Assembly (NCBI RefSeq): GCF_040783975.1
Contig: NZ_CP160631.1
Location: forward strand, 248,001-312,000
Direction of reading: 5' to 3'
Origin: Pantoea sp. Ep11b
Lineage (GTDB): Bacteria > Pseudomonadota > Gammaproteobacteria > Enterobacterales > Enterobacteriaceae
Length of the DNA: 64,000 nucleotides
The position numbers and the translations under genes were made by a program. The notes beneath the pieces were generated by a model that was given only the letters and a program-made list of their open reading frames with translations, did no database searches and was not told the DNA's origin. Of this stretch, positions 35,506 to 47,055 are shown one piece after another; position 1 is the stretch's first letter, and every line of letters starts with the position of its first letter.

Positions 35506-37941
35506 TTAAAGCAGTTGGGCGAGGCGATTAATGTCTGACTGAATAGCGCCTGCGGTGACATCCCGGCCCGCGCCAGGCCCGCGGATCACCAGCGGGTTAT
35601 CCCGATACCAGCGACTCTCAATTGCGAAGACGTTATCACACGGCAGCAGCGAGGCCAGCGGATGCTCCGGACGGACCGCTTCGATGCCCACGCGCGCCTT
35701 GCCGTTCGCGTCAAAGCGGGCGACGTAACGCAGCACCAGATCCATCTCCTGCGCGGCTTCCAGTCGCTGCAGCATCTGTTCGTTCAGCTCTTCGCCGTTT
35801 TCAAAGAAGTGGTCAACCGAACCCTGCTGACAGTTGTCAGGCACCAGCGACTCCACCCGCACCTGATCCGGCTCGATGTTATAGCCCGCCTCACGCGCCA
35901 GGATCACCAGCTTACGCATCACATCCTGACCTGAGAGGTCAGCGCGCGGATCAGGCTCGGTTAATCCCTGCTGCCACGCCTGATCCACCAGCTCGGTAAA
36001 GGGCACGGTGCCGTCAAACTGCAGGAACAGCCAGGAGAGCGTCCCGGAGAAAATTCCGCTGATGGCCAGAATGGTATCGCCGCTGTCGCGCAGATCGCGC
36101 ACGGTATAGTTGATAGGCAGACCCGCGCCCACCGTTGCGTTATAGAGCCAGTGACGTCCGGTTTTGGTAAAGGCATCCCGGATCTGCCGCCATGTCTGAC
36201 TGTCGGAGGCCCCCGCGACCTTGTTGGCACTGATCACATGGAAACCGTGGCTGGCGAAGTCGAGATATTGCTGCGCCAGCGGGGTGCTGGCGGTGACATC
36301 CAGCACCACCAGATCATCAAACGGATGGGCGCGCATCCAGAGGAACAGCGACTCCTCATCGCGCTCCACGGCCTCGTCATCAAAGAAGGCGAGCGCCCGG
36401 CTGGCATCCAGCCCCTCATAGCTCAGCAGGCTGCGACGGCTGTCCGCCACGCCCGCCAGCAAAAATTCAAAGCCGGTACGCGCTGACAGTGTCTCCTGCT
36501 CACGGGCAAACAGCTCCAGCCAGCGCGAACCGATATTGCCTTTGCCAAACAGCATCAGGCCGATGCGCTTTTCAGCACGGAACAGCGACTGATGCAGCCC
36601 CTGGATCAGATGCCGGGTCGGCCCGACGCGCAGCACTGCCACCACGCTGATGTGCTCTTCTGACTGCCAGATGAACTCGATCGGCTGATCTTTTAACTGC
36701 TGCCAGAAGCGATGGGTATGCAGCGGGTTGCGGGTGACGCCTGCGCCAACCAGCGCCACCAGCGCCAGCCCGTCGCGCAGCTGCAGATGACCCGGTAAAC
36801 CCGCGTCCTGCAGCAGCGCAAAGGCGCTGTTGACCACTTCGGAGGTATAGCAGAGTTGCAGAAGCTGGCGATCCGGATGCACACCAAATGCCAGCGGACG
36901 CAGCTGCGCTCGCTTCAGCAGCAGGTCGATCTCTTTATGCAGGATCGCGAAGTCATGCTGCTCCGGGAGCTGAATCTCGATCAGGCAGACATCGTCATGG
37001 CTGGTGACGATCCGCGCACCGGTACCGGAAGCCAGGACGCGTTCAATACGGGTAGACCCCTGCTCCGGCTGATAACTGCAACGCAGCTGCAGATCGATAT
37101 CGCTGCCGGAGACCGGCTGCAGGGTGCGGGTGTGCAGCACCGGGGCCGCCAGGCGCGCCAGCTCGCTGGCTTCATCCAGCCTTAACAGCGGCAGCAGACA
37201 GGCGTCCGAAACTTTACGGGGATCGGCGCTGTAGACGCCCGCCACGTCGCTCCAGATGGTGACACGGCCGACACCCGCCAGCGCACCAATCTGTGTGGCG
37301 GAGTAGTCGGAGCCGTTGCGGCCCAGCAGCACCGTTTCACCGGCGTCGTTGCGGCTGATAAATCCGGTGACCACGATGCGCTTGTGAGGATGCTGCGCCA
37401 GCAAGGTCTGCAGCAGCGGCCAGGATTTGCCCTCATCCACCTGCGGCTGAGCTGCACGTTCAGCCCGCAGAAACTCGCGTGCATCCAGCCAGCAGGCCTG
37501 CAGATCGCGCTGGCTCAGCACCGCAGACATCAGGCGCGCCGACCAGATTTCACCATGTCCGACCACTTCGGCGTAGACCGCATCGGTGATCGGCGCATCC
37601 AGCAGGGCAGCCAGCTTCTCCAGATCGCGAATAAACGCGCCGATCAGCGGTTCCGCAACTTCAGCAGGCAGGAGCGCACTAATCAGCTCGCTCTGGTAGC
37701 GCCGTAACGCCTGTTGCACCTGGTGCGCAGAGAGGCGATCGCTCTGGCTCAGCGTCAGCCAGCTTATCAGCTGGTTGGTGGTTGAGCCGGCGGCAGAGAC
37801 CACCATCAGGTCGCCCGGCTGGCTGTAGTCCGCCATAATGCTGGCAACGCGCTGGTAGCAGCGTGCATCGGCCAGGCTGCTGCCGCCAAACTTGTGCAAC
37901 TGCCGGATATCTGGCGTTCCTGCGCCTGCTGAAATCATCAT
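35506..37941 (-). CDS. metL: Bifunctional aspartokinase II/homoserine dehydrogenase II MetL
   Basis: An 811-residue fusion, one residue longer than E. coli MetL. The N-terminal aspartokinase domain carries LHKFGGSSLAD and the GRNGSDYSAT motif; the C-terminal homoserine dehydrogenase domain (about 460-811) carries LFGKGNIGSRW and LDVTAS. It makes aspartyl phosphate and later reduces aspartate semialdehyde to homoserine for methionine. It starts 2 bases after metB. There are two adjacent ATG codons, and either could be used. Confidence 0.96.
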   Translation of the reverse strand: MMISAGAGTPDIRQLHKFGGSSLADARCYQRVASIMADYSQPGDLMVVSAAGSTTNQLISWLTLSQSDRLSAHQVQQALRRYQSELISALLPAEVAEPLIGAFIRDLEKLAALLDAPITDAVYAEVVGHGEIWSARLMSAVLSQRDLQACWLDAREFLRAERAAQPQVDEGKSWPLLQTLLAQHPHKRIVVTGFISRNDAGETVLLGRNGSDYSATQIGALAGVGRVTIWSDVAGVYSADPRKVSDACLLPLLRLDEASELARLAAPVLHTRTLQPVSGSDIDLQLRCSYQPEQGSTRIERVLASGTGARIVTSHDDVCLIEIQLPEQHDFAILHKEIDLLLKRAQLRPLAFGVHPDRQLLQLCYTSEVVNSAFALLQDAGLPGHLQLRDGLALVALVGAGVTRNPLHTHRFWQQLKDQPIEFIWQSEEHISVVAVLRVGPTRHLIQGLHQSLFRAEKRIGLMLFGKGNIGSRWLELFAREQETLSARTGFEFLLAGVADSRRSLLSYEGLDASRALAFFDDEAVERDEESLFLWMRAHPFDDLVVLDVTASTPLAQQYLDFASHGFHVISANKVAGASDSQTWRQIRDAFTKTGRHWLYNATVGAGLPINYTVRDLRDSGDTILAISGIFSGTLSWLFLQFDGTVPFTELVDQAWQQGLTEPDPRADLSGQDVMRKLVILAREAGYNIEPDQVRVESLVPDNCQQGSVDHFFENGEELNEQMLQRLEAAQEMDLVLRYVARFDANGKARVGIEAVRPEHPLASLLPCDNVFAIESRWYRDNPLVIRGPGAGRDVTAGAIQSDINRLAQLL

Positions 37942-37943
37942 GC

Positions 37944-39104
37944 TTAACCCTCGGCTGCGACCCGGAATGCATTATCCAGATCGGCTATTAAATCTTCGTG
38001 ATCTTCGATGCCGACAGAAACCCGCAGCAGCGTATCGGAAATGCCCGCTGCCGCGCGTGCTTCTGCTGACATCCCCGCGTGCGTCATGGTGGCGGTATGG
38101 GAGATCAGACTCTCCACACCGCCCAGCGATTCGGCCAGCGTAAACAGCCGCAACGCTTTCAGGAAGCGACGCAGCAGCGCCTCATCACCCTCGACCTCAA
38201 AACTCAGCATGGCACCAAAGCCGCGCTGCTGACGTACGGCATATTCGTGTCCGGCGTTCTCCGGCAGCGAAGGATGATACAACTTTTTCACCAGCTTCTG
38301 CTGCTGCAGATATGCCACAATCGCCAGGGCATTACGTTGCGCCGCCGCAATACGTGGTGCGAGAGTACGAATCCCGCGCAGCAGCAGATAACTGTCAAAC
38401 GCCGCGCCGGTCACGCCGATATTGTTCGCCCACCAGGCCAGATCGGTCGCGTGCTGCGGATCGCGGGCAATCACCGCACCCGCAACCACGTCGGAGTGAC
38501 CATTCAGGTATTTGGTGCAGGAGTGAATAACCAGGTCGGCGCCCAGCGCCAGCGGGTTCTGCAGGGCCGGACTCATAAAGGTATTGTCGACAACGCTGAC
38601 GGCACCCGCCGCGCGTGCCGCCGCGCAAATCCCGCTGATATCGACCACGCGCAGCAGCGGATTGCTGGGGCTTTCAATCAGCACCAGCTTAGGTTTTTCA
38701 TCCAGCGCCGCCTGCAGCGCCACCGGATCACCCTGATCGACAAATTTCACCCGATACGCGCCGCGTTTGCTCAGGCTGTCAAACAGCCGATAGCTGCCGC
38801 CGTAGCAGTCGTGTGGCGCAACCAGCAGATCGCCAGGCTTCAGGAACAGCGTACTCACCAGATGAATCGCCGACATGCCGGTATTGGTTAATACCGCACC
38901 CGCTCCCCCTTCCAGTTCCGCCAGCGTACGCTGAACAACATCACGCGTCGGGTTACCACGACGGGAGTAGTCATGCGCGCGCGGCTCATTGAAATCCAGG
39001 AAGTTATAGGTCGTCGAGAGGTGAATGGGCGGGACAACGCAGCCATACTGTTCGTCATCATTCAGACCGCTGCGCACTGCGATAGTTGCCGGTTTACGCG
39101 TCAT
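37944..39104 (-). CDS. metB: Cystathionine gamma-synthase MetB
   Basis: A 386-residue PLP enzyme, the E. coli length, joining O-succinylhomoserine with cysteine. The start gives MTRKPATIAVRSGLNDDEQYG, and the PLP lysine is in SCTKYLNGHSDV. It is the first gene of metBL and is divergent from metJ across tandem met boxes. Confidence 0.96.
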   Translation of the reverse strand: MTRKPATIAVRSGLNDDEQYGCVVPPIHLSTTYNFLDFNEPRAHDYSRRGNPTRDVVQRTLAELEGGAGAVLTNTGMSAIHLVSTLFLKPGDLLVAPHDCYGGSYRLFDSLSKRGAYRVKFVDQGDPVALQAALDEKPKLVLIESPSNPLLRVVDISGICAAARAAGAVSVVDNTFMSPALQNPLALGADLVIHSCTKYLNGHSDVVAGAVIARDPQHATDLAWWANNIGVTGAAFDSYLLLRGIRTLAPRIAAAQRNALAIVAYLQQQKLVKKLYHPSLPENAGHEYAVRQQRGFGAMLSFEVEGDEALLRRFLKALRLFTLAESLGGVESLISHTATMTHAGMSAEARAAAGISDTLLRVSVGIEDHEDLIADLDNAFRVAAEG

Positions 39105-39163
39105 GAGCGAATTGTTCCTGAAGAGTGAAGAAAATGTAGCACACAGGATATCACCCCTTAATT

Positions 39164-39195
39164 AGACGTCAATACATCTGGACATCTAAATGTCT
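39164..39195. promoter_or_regulatory. Four tandem met boxes between metB and metJ
   Basis: Contiguous 8-base units AGACGTCA, ATACATCT, GGACATCT and AAATGTCT, each close to AGACGTCT. They lie in the divergent metB-metJ promoter region, so MetJ can control metBL and its own gene. Confidence 0.9.
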
Positions 39196-39377
39196 TTGCG
39201 TATAGATTGAGCAAACCCGCAATAACCGCTAAAATTATGCGTCATCGCCTGGCGTTCCCCTCTGTGCAGCAGAGGTTGTGAGCGAAGAAAACCCGCCATA
39301 TCAGGGGTCAGGCAGGAAAAAATCAGGCATAATCCGCTGATTTCCTCACATTTAACGTTTATTAATTAAGGTAACCC

Positions 39378-39695
39378 ATGGCTGAATGGAACGGCGAATA
39401 TATCAGCCCGTACGCTGAGCACGGTAAGAAGAGCGAGCAGGTCAAGAAGATAACGGTTTCTATCCCCTTGAGTGTGCTGAAGATTTTAACGGATGAGCGT
39501 ACCCGTCGTCAGGTGAACAATCTGCGCCACGCGACCAACAGCGAACTGCTTTGCGAAGCTTTTTTACATGCTTTCACGGGCCAGCCGCTGCCGGATGACG
39601 TTGACCTGCGCAAAGAGCGCAGCGATGAGATCCCGGAAGAGGCAAAAGCGATCATGCGCCAGATGGGCGTCGATCCGGACACCTGGGAATATTAA
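39378..39695 (+). CDS. metJ: Methionine repressor MetJ
   Basis: A 105-residue ribbon-helix-helix repressor, the E. coli length, starting [21 protein letters not shown]. The DNA-contacting beta strand is in [13 protein letters not shown], followed by the helix [22 protein letters not shown]-adenosylmethionine is the corepressor. It is divergent from metBL. Confidence 0.97.
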   Translation: MAEWNGEYISPYAEHGKKSEQVKKITVSIPLSVLKILTDERTRRQVNNLRHATNSELLCEAFLHAFTGQPLPDDVDLRKERSDEIPEEAKAIMRQMGVDPDTWEY

Positions 39696-39870
39696 TCCGT
39701 CAGGCTCCTTCGCTTTACCCGTTTCAGAGAAGCAGGCTCCGCTCAGGGAGCCGCTTTCCTGACCCGCCCTGCTCCGCTTATGCCCGCTTCAGTTCACAAT
39801 ATTCAGACGTTCACGCTGTCGCCGGCCTGGTCAGGCTGCCGGGAGAGGGTTTTCGCCATCACGCAGACAT

Positions 39871-39899
39871 AAAAAAACCCAGCCGAAGCTGGGTCTTTT
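39871..39899. terminator. Bidirectional terminator between metJ and rpmE
   Basis: AAAAAAACCCAGC-CGAA-GCTGGGTCTTTT. A second, weaker hairpin GGCTCC-GCTCAG-GGAGCC at 39735-39752 lies closer to metJ. The first serves both convergent genes. Confidence 0.88.
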
Positions 39900-39936
39900 C
39901 TGCCGCCGAACCCGCAGGTTCAGGTGCCTTTTAATC

Positions 39937-40152
39937 TTATTTTTTAGCGCCTGGCACGCTGAAACGCTTGTTAAAGCGGTCAACACGGCCACCAGTTGCC
40001 ACTTCACGCTGCTTACCGGTATAGAACGGGTGGCATTTGCCACAAACGTCCAGGTTCAGTTCGTGAGTCAGAGTAGAACGGGTGTGAATCTCGTTGCCGC
40101 AGGTACATTTGATAGTAACTGCTTCGTATTTCGGGTGAATACCTTGTTTCAT
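39937..40152 (-). CDS. rpmE: 50S ribosomal protein L31 (zinc-binding form)
   Basis: A 71-residue L31 protein of the C+ type. The four zinc ligands are Cys16, Cys18, Cys37 and Cys40 (KCTCGN and VCGKCHPF), as in E. coli. The start gives [13 protein letters not shown]; four extra upstream codons are not needed. The zinc-containing form is the one replaced under zinc starvation in species that also carry a cysteine-free paralogue. It is divergent from priA. Confidence 0.95.
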   Translation of the reverse strand: MKQGIHPKYEAVTIKCTCGNEIHTRSTLTHELNLDVCGKCHPFYTGKQREVATGGRVDRFNKRFSVPGAKK

Positions 40153-40357
40153 GGGAAACCTCATAAAAGGCCGTGTCGCTCTCCGTGCCAGGCGTTAACC
40201 TGCACAGCACCACACGCGGTTGAACGTAAAAGTGTATACTCCGGCCAGATCTTTCTCACCGAAGGCCGCATATTATACAGATAACTTTTGATTGCTGCAA
40301 ATCTATCCTGAGATACCCGCCAGCCGGGTACAGCGTGTACACTAGCTTCCCCGATGA

Positions 40358-42574
<2,217 letters not shown>

Positions 42575-42650
42575 TTTTTTCTGACACTGCGAGCGGGATC
42601 GAAAATTGTCGCTTAAGTCACAATTTTTATGCAAATTAAGTAACAACCGG

Positions 42651-42686
42651 CCGGGCAATCGTTAACAATGTTGCCCGGTTTGCTTT
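42651..42686 (+). terminator. priA terminator
   Basis: CCGGGCAA and TTGCCCGG arms with a 12-base loop, followed by TTTGCTTTT, 76 bases after the priA stop. An ATG at 42688 lies right behind it, which argues against that codon as the cytR start. Confidence 0.75.
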
Positions 42687-42738
42687 TATGTCAGGCAAAA
42701 ACAGAATCGAACGCGCCATAACGCGTCAGGAGCATGTG

Positions 42739-43776
42739 TTGGAGCAGAATCAACAACCGCCCGCCGCCACGATGAAGGATGTCGCGGAACACGCGGGTGT
42801 CTCAACCGCCACCGTATCGCGTGCGCTGATGAACCCGGAGAAAGTCTCTGCGGCCACCCGCCAGAAAGTCGAGCAAGCGGTTGCCGCCGTTGGCTATTCG
42901 GCTCACGGTCCCGCGCGCAACGCACGGCGTAACGAGACGCGAACTATCCTGGTTATTGTCCCTGACATCTGCGATCCCTTTTTCAGCGAAATTATTCGTG
43001 GCGTTGAAGTCGCCGCTGCCGAAGAGGGCTATCTGGTCCTGATTGGCGACTGCGCCCATCAGAATCAGCAGGAGAGAACCTTTCTTAACCTGATGGTTAC
43101 GCGGCAGATAGATGGCATGGTGCTGCTCGGTTCCCAGCTGCCCTTTGACGCCAGCATTGATGAGCAGCGCAATCTGCCGCCGATGGTGATGGCGAATGAG
43201 TTCGCGCCGGAGATGTCCCTGCCCTCGGTTCACATCGATAATCTGACCGCCGCCTTCGAAGCGGTGAATCATCTGCTACAGTTGGGCCACACGCAGATCG
43301 CCTGTATCGCCGGGCCGCAGGAGATGCCGCTCTGCCAGTATCGCCTGCAGGGCTACGTACAGGCGATGCGTCGCAGCGGGCTGACGGTCGATCCTGCCTA
43401 TATCGTGCGTGGCGATTTTACGTTTGAAGCGGGTGTGGCTGCCATGAACCAGCTGATGACGCTGCCGCAGCCTCCGCGCGCACTGTTCTGCCACAGCGAT
43501 ATTATGGCGCTGGGCGCGATGAATCAGGCCAGACGCTGCGGCGTGCGGATACCGGAGGATCTCTCTGTGGTTGGCTTCGATGATATTGAGCTCTCCCGTT
43601 ACTGCGAGCCGCCGCTCACAACGGTCACGCAGCCGCGTTACCAGATAGGCCGCGAAGCGATGCTGTTGCTGCTGGATGAGCTGAATGGCAAACGGGTGAT
43701 CAGTGGCTCGCGGCTGCTGGATGCCGGTTTAACCATTCGGGGCAGCACAGCGCGCGCAAAAAAGCGTGAAAAATAA
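42739..43776 (+). CDS. cytR: LacI-family nucleoside catabolism repressor CytR
   Basis: A 345-residue LacI-type regulator that represses nucleoside uptake and catabolism genes together with CRP and is released by cytidine. I chose the TTG start: AGGAG lies 6 bases before it, and it puts 10 residues before TMKDVAEHAGVSTATVSRAL, exactly as in E. coli CytR. The ATG at 42688 would add 17 residues but has no Shine-Dalgarno sequence. The effector domain contains VPDICDPFFSEIIRG and ends RGSTARAKK. Confidence 0.93.
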   Translation: MEQNQQPPAATMKDVAEHAGVSTATVSRALMNPEKVSAATRQKVEQAVAAVGYSAHGPARNARRNETRTILVIVPDICDPFFSEIIRGVEVAAAEEGYLVLIGDCAHQNQQERTFLNLMVTRQIDGMVLLGSQLPFDASIDEQRNLPPMVMANEFAPEMSLPSVHIDNLTAAFEAVNHLLQLGHTQIACIAGPQEMPLCQYRLQGYVQAMRRSGLTVDPAYIVRGDFTFEAGVAAMNQLMTLPQPPRALFCHSDIMALGAMNQARRCGVRIPEDLSVVGFDDIELSRYCEPPLTTVTQPRYQIGREAMLLLLDELNGKRVISGSRLLDAGLTIRGSTARAKKREK

Positions 43777-43929
43777 GCCTTTTCGTCTGATTCTTTTCAG
43801 TAGATTCTTAAGGCGAACACTGCTGGTCAAAGTTCCGACCCTTAAGTAACATGACGGACTCCTTGCCGGGCGCGTAAGCATCACTATTTCGCCCATCAGG
43901 CACTATTTTTGAAGGGTATAAGAACGAGA

Positions 43930-44931
43930 GTGGCACAAAAAGATTATGTAGGCCGCGGGCGTTCAACAGGGACGCGTCGCAAAAAAAGCCCCAGCCGTGG
44001 CAAAAAGAGCAAAGGCGGCTCGGGCATTTCTAAGTTGATGATTGTACTGGCGGTCGCAGTGCTGGTGACCTTTGCCGGTGGTTTATGGTTCCTGGCGCAT
44101 CATAAAAAAGAGGACGTGCCGGTCATTACGGATCATAAAGCCAACGGCAATGGCTTACCGCCGAAGCCAGAAGAGCGCTGGAAATATATTAAAGAGCTGG
44201 AAAATCGTCAGATTACCGTGCCGACCCCTATCGAGCCTTCATCGGGTGGCGAAGTGAAGTCGCAGACACAGCTGACCGATGAGCAGCGTCAGCTGCTGGA
44301 GCAGATGCAGGCTGATATGCGTCAGCAGCCGACTCAGCTCAACGAAGTGCCGTGGAACGAACAGACGCCGGCGCAACGCCAGCAGACGCTGCAGCATCAG
44401 CAGCAGCTGCAACAACTGCAACGTCAGCAGCAACAGGTTCAGCAGCAACAGCAACGCCAGCAGCAGCAGGTTCAGCAGCAGCAACGTCAGCAGTTGCAGG
44501 CTCAGCAACAGCAGCAGCGTCAGCAGCAGTTACAGCAACAACAACTGCGTCAGCAACAGCAGCAGGCACAGCAACGCCAGCAGCAGCAGCAGCAGCAAAA
44601 TGTACAGCGCCAGACGCAGCAGGCCGCGCCGATTACGCGTGAACCAGAGGCGCAGTCAAAACCGCAGGAAACGGCAAAAGTGAAACCGGCTGAAAAGGCC
44701 TCTTCACAGCGCTGGATGGTGCAGTGTGGTTCGTTTAAAGGCACCGACCAGGCTGAATCGGTCCGAGCCGGCTTAGCCTTTGAAGGTTTTGAAAGCCGGA
44801 TTACTACTGGCGGCGGCTGGAATCGTGTGGTTATCGGTCCTTATAAAGATCGCGCCTCGGCCGACAGCACCCTGAAGCGCCTGCGCAGTTCCGGACACAG
44901 CGGCTGCATTCCACTCTCCATCGGGGGTTGA
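43930..44931 (+). CDS. ftsN: Essential cell division protein FtsN
   Basis: A 333-residue bitopic division protein. The GTG start gives MAQKDYVGRGRS, retaining Asp5 of the FtsA-binding segment. A basic cytoplasmic tail precedes one membrane helix (about residues 35-56). The essential periplasmic segment PPKPEERWKYIKELENR follows, and the SPOR domain covers about 258-333. The linker at about 154-231 is extreme: 57 of 78 residues are Gln. The last codons overlap the -35 element of the hslVU heat-shock promoter. Confidence 0.95.
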   Translation: MAQKDYVGRGRSTGTRRKKSPSRGKKSKGGSGISKLMIVLAVAVLVTFAGGLWFLAHHKKEDVPVITDHKANGNGLPPKPEERWKYIKELENRQITVPTPIEPSSGGEVKSQTQLTDEQRQLLEQMQADMRQQPTQLNEVPWNEQTPAQRQQTLQHQQQLQQLQRQQQQVQQQQQRQQQQVQQQQRQQLQAQQQQQRQQQLQQQQLRQQQQQAQQRQQQQQQQNVQRQTQQAAPITREPEAQSKPQETAKVKPAEKASSQRWMVQCGSFKGTDQAESVRAGLAFEGFESRITTGGGWNRVVIGPYKDRASADSTLKRLRSSGHSGCIPLSIGG

Positions 44932-44954
44932 AACCCGTCAAACCCGCCCCATAT
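44927..44954 (+). promoter_or_regulatory. Sigma-32 heat-shock promoter of hslVU
   Basis: GTTGAAA, a 13-base spacer, and CCCCATAT match the sigma-32 consensus CTTGAAA-N13-CCCCATNT. The -35 element overlaps the ftsN stop codon at 44929-44931. The position fits the known heat-shock control of hslVU. Confidence 0.85.
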
Positions 44955-44966
44955 CTGTTGCATGAT

Positions 44967-44989
44967 ACTCCGCGCCCGGTGCGCGGAGT
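44967..44989 (+). other. Stem-loop in the hslV 5' untranslated leader
   Basis: ACTCCGCGC and GCGCGGAGT form a perfect 9-bp stem with a 5-base loop, just after the predicted sigma-32 start. A comparable 5'-UTR hairpin stabilises the E. coli hslVU message. It could also weakly terminate ftsN transcription, since CCTTTT follows. Confidence 0.6.
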
Positions 44990-45019
44990 CCTTTTCCGAC
45001 TGCAACAAGGGGTCTGCCC

Positions 45020-45550
45020 GTGACAACAATAGTAAGTGTACGACGCAACGGCCAGGTAGTGATTGGCGGTGATGGCCAGGCTACGCTCGGCAATACCGTG
45101 ATGAAAGGCAACGTCAAAAAAGTGCGTCGTTTATACAACGATAAGGTGATTGCCGGTTTTGCTGGCGGCACCGCAGACGCCTTCACCCTGTTTGAACTGT
45201 TCGAACGTAAGCTGGAAATGCATCAGGGCCATCTGGTCAAAGCGGCGGTGGAACTGGCCAAAGACTGGCGTACCGACCGTATGCTGCGTCGTCTGGAGGC
45301 CTTACTGGCCGTTGCGGATGAGTCCGCATCGCTGATCATCAGCGGTAACGGTGACGTCATCCAGCCTGAAAACGATCTGATCGCTATCGGCTCCGGTGGG
45401 CCTTTCGCTCAGGCAGCGGCACGCGCGCTGCTGGAGAATACCGAACTGGGCGCACGCGACATCGTTGAGAAGTCGCTGAACATCGCGGGTGATATCTGCA
45501 TCTACACAAACCACAACGTTAATTTCGAAGAATTAACGTCTAAGGCGTAA
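45020..45550 (+). CDS. hslV: ATP-dependent protease peptidase subunit HslV (ClpQ)
   Basis: A 176-residue Ntn-hydrolase, the E. coli length. After removal of Met1 the new N-terminal Thr ([19 protein letters not shown]) is the nucleophile. It forms a double hexamer capped by HslU and degrades SulA, RpoH and unfolded proteins. The start is GTG, with AAGG about 10 bases upstream. It is followed by hslU after 10 bases. Confidence 0.97.
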   Translation: MTTIVSVRRNGQVVIGGDGQATLGNTVMKGNVKKVRRLYNDKVIAGFAGGTADAFTLFELFERKLEMHQGHLVKAAVELAKDWRTDRMLRRLEALLAVADESASLIISGNGDVIQPENDLIAIGSGGPFAQAAARALLENTELGARDIVEKSLNIAGDICIYTNHNVNFEELTSKA

Positions 45551-45560
45551 GGGTATAAAT

Positions 45561-46898
45561 ATGTCTGAGATGACTCCACGCGAAATCGTCAGCGAACTGA
45601 ACCGTTTTATTATCGGCCAGGACAGCGCCAAGCGCGCCGTGGCTATCGCACTGCGTAACCGCTGGCGCCGCATGCAGCTCGACGAAGAGCTGCGCCACGA
45701 AGTGACCCCTAAAAACATCCTGATGATCGGTCCGACCGGTGTCGGTAAAACCGAGATTGCCCGTCGTCTGGCGAAGCTGGCCAATGCGCCGTTCATCAAG
45801 GTTGAGGCCACCAAGTTTACCGAGGTCGGTTATGTCGGTAAGGAAGTGGACTCTATCATTCGCGATCTGACCGATTCGGCCATTAAGATGGTGCGCAGTC
45901 AGGCGATTGAGAAGAATAAATATCGCGCCGAAGAGATGGCTGAAGAGCGCATTCTGGACGTGCTGATCCCACCGGCTAAAAACAACTGGGGTCAGTCAGA
46001 ACAGAGTGCTGAACCCTCTGCGGCGCGTCAGTCATTCCGTAAGAAGCTGCGCGAAGGCCAGCTGGATGACAAAGAGATTGAGATCGATCTGGCGGCCAGC
46101 GGGCCGGGTGTTGAAATCATGGCCCCTCCGGGCATGGAAGAGATGACCAGCCAGCTGCAGTCGATGTTCCAGAACCTGGGCGGCCAGAAGCAGAAAGCCC
46201 GCAAGCTGAAGATCAAAGAAGCGATGAAGCTGCTGATCGAAGAAGAAGCGGCAAAACTGGTCAATCCGGATGAGCTTAAACAGGACGCCATCGACGCCGT
46301 TGAGCAGCACGGTATCGTATTCATCGATGAGATCGACAAAATCTGTAAGCGCGGCGGCCAGAATTCAGGCGGCCCGGATGTGTCACGCGAAGGCGTGCAG
46401 CGCGACCTGCTGCCGCTGGTTGAAGGCTGCACCGTCTCCACCAAGCATGGCATGGTGAAAACGGACCACATCCTGTTTATCGCCTCCGGTGCGTTCCAGG
46501 TAGCCAGCCCTTCCGATCTGATCCCGGAACTGCAGGGTCGTCTGCCGATTCGTGTTGAGCTGCAGGCGCTGACCGTGAACGATTTCCAGCGCATTCTGAC
46601 CGAGCCGAATGCCTCGATTACCGTGCAGTACAAGGCGCTGATGAACACCGAAGGGGTAAACATTGAGTTTACCGAAGAGGGGATTCGTCGCATCGCAGAA
46701 GCCGCGTGGCAGGTCAACGAAACCACCGAAAACATCGGTGCGCGTCGTCTGCATACCGTGCTGGAGCGTCTGATGGAAGATATCTCCTATGACGCCAGCG
46801 ATCGCTCCGGTGAGTCTGTGACCATCGATGCGGAGTATGTCGGCAAGCATCTGGATGTGCTGGTGGCAGACGAAGACCTGAGCCGCTTCATTCTCTGA
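45561..46898 (+). CDS. hslU: HslU (ClpY) AAA+ unfoldase
   Basis: A 445-residue AAA+ ATPase, two residues longer than in E. coli, that unfolds substrates and feeds them to HslV. Walker A is GPTGVGKT at 57-64, the pore loop GYVGKEVDS follows, Walker B is [10 protein letters not shown], and the C terminus DLSRFIL inserts into HslV. Between about 140 and 210 lies the variable I domain. It is co-transcribed with hslV. Confidence 0.97.
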   Translation: MSEMTPREIVSELNRFIIGQDSAKRAVAIALRNRWRRMQLDEELRHEVTPKNILMIGPTGVGKTEIARRLAKLANAPFIKVEATKFTEVGYVGKEVDSIIRDLTDSAIKMVRSQAIEKNKYRAEEMAEERILDVLIPPAKNNWGQSEQSAEPSAARQSFRKKLREGQLDDKEIEIDLAASGPGVEIMAPPGMEEMTSQLQSMFQNLGGQKQKARKLKIKEAMKLLIEEEAAKLVNPDELKQDAIDAVEQHGIVFIDEIDKICKRGGQNSGGPDVSREGVQRDLLPLVEGCTVSTKHGMVKTDHILFIASGAFQVASPSDLIPELQGRLPIRVELQALTVNDFQRILTEPNASITVQYKALMNTEGVNIEFTEEGIRRIAEAAWQVNETTENIGARRLHTVLERLMEDISYDASDRSGESVTIDAEYVGKHLDVLVADEDLSRFIL

Positions 46899-46919
46899 TT
46901 CACCGCTTTATGCTTTTCA

Positions 46920-46949
46920 GAAGCCCAGCCCACCCGGCTGGGCTTTTTT
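46920..46949 (+). terminator. hslVU terminator
   Basis: AAGCCCAGC-CCACCC-GGCTGGGCTTTTTT, 22 bases after the hslU stop: a strong stem and a T run. In E. coli menA would follow; here rraA does. Confidence 0.92.
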
Positions 46950-47055
46950 GTGCATGTTCTTGATCGAACGATGCTTTTTTCATACTGATGATTTTGCCAA
47001 CAATCTGCATATAGCGATATACTTACCTCTCCTGTGGCAAACAGACGAAACCCTT

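Noticed and set aside
42688..42738. ATG at 42688 as cytR start
   Set aside because: It has no Shine-Dalgarno sequence and directly follows a terminator; TTG at 42739 matches the family start.
44385..44622. CRISPR or tandem DNA repeat array
   Set aside because: The repetition is triplet based and in frame with ftsN; there are no spacers or conserved long repeats.
44239..44683. Overlapping open frames in ftsN encoding poly-Leu, poly-Ala or poly-Ser proteins
   Set aside because: They are frame shadows of the CAG/CAA repeat in the ftsN linker; a CAG-type repeat keeps all frames open.
46948..47055. N-terminal extension of RraA from 46948
   Set aside because: It would begin inside the hslVU terminator and is not present in the family; ATG at 47056 gives the normal 161 residues.
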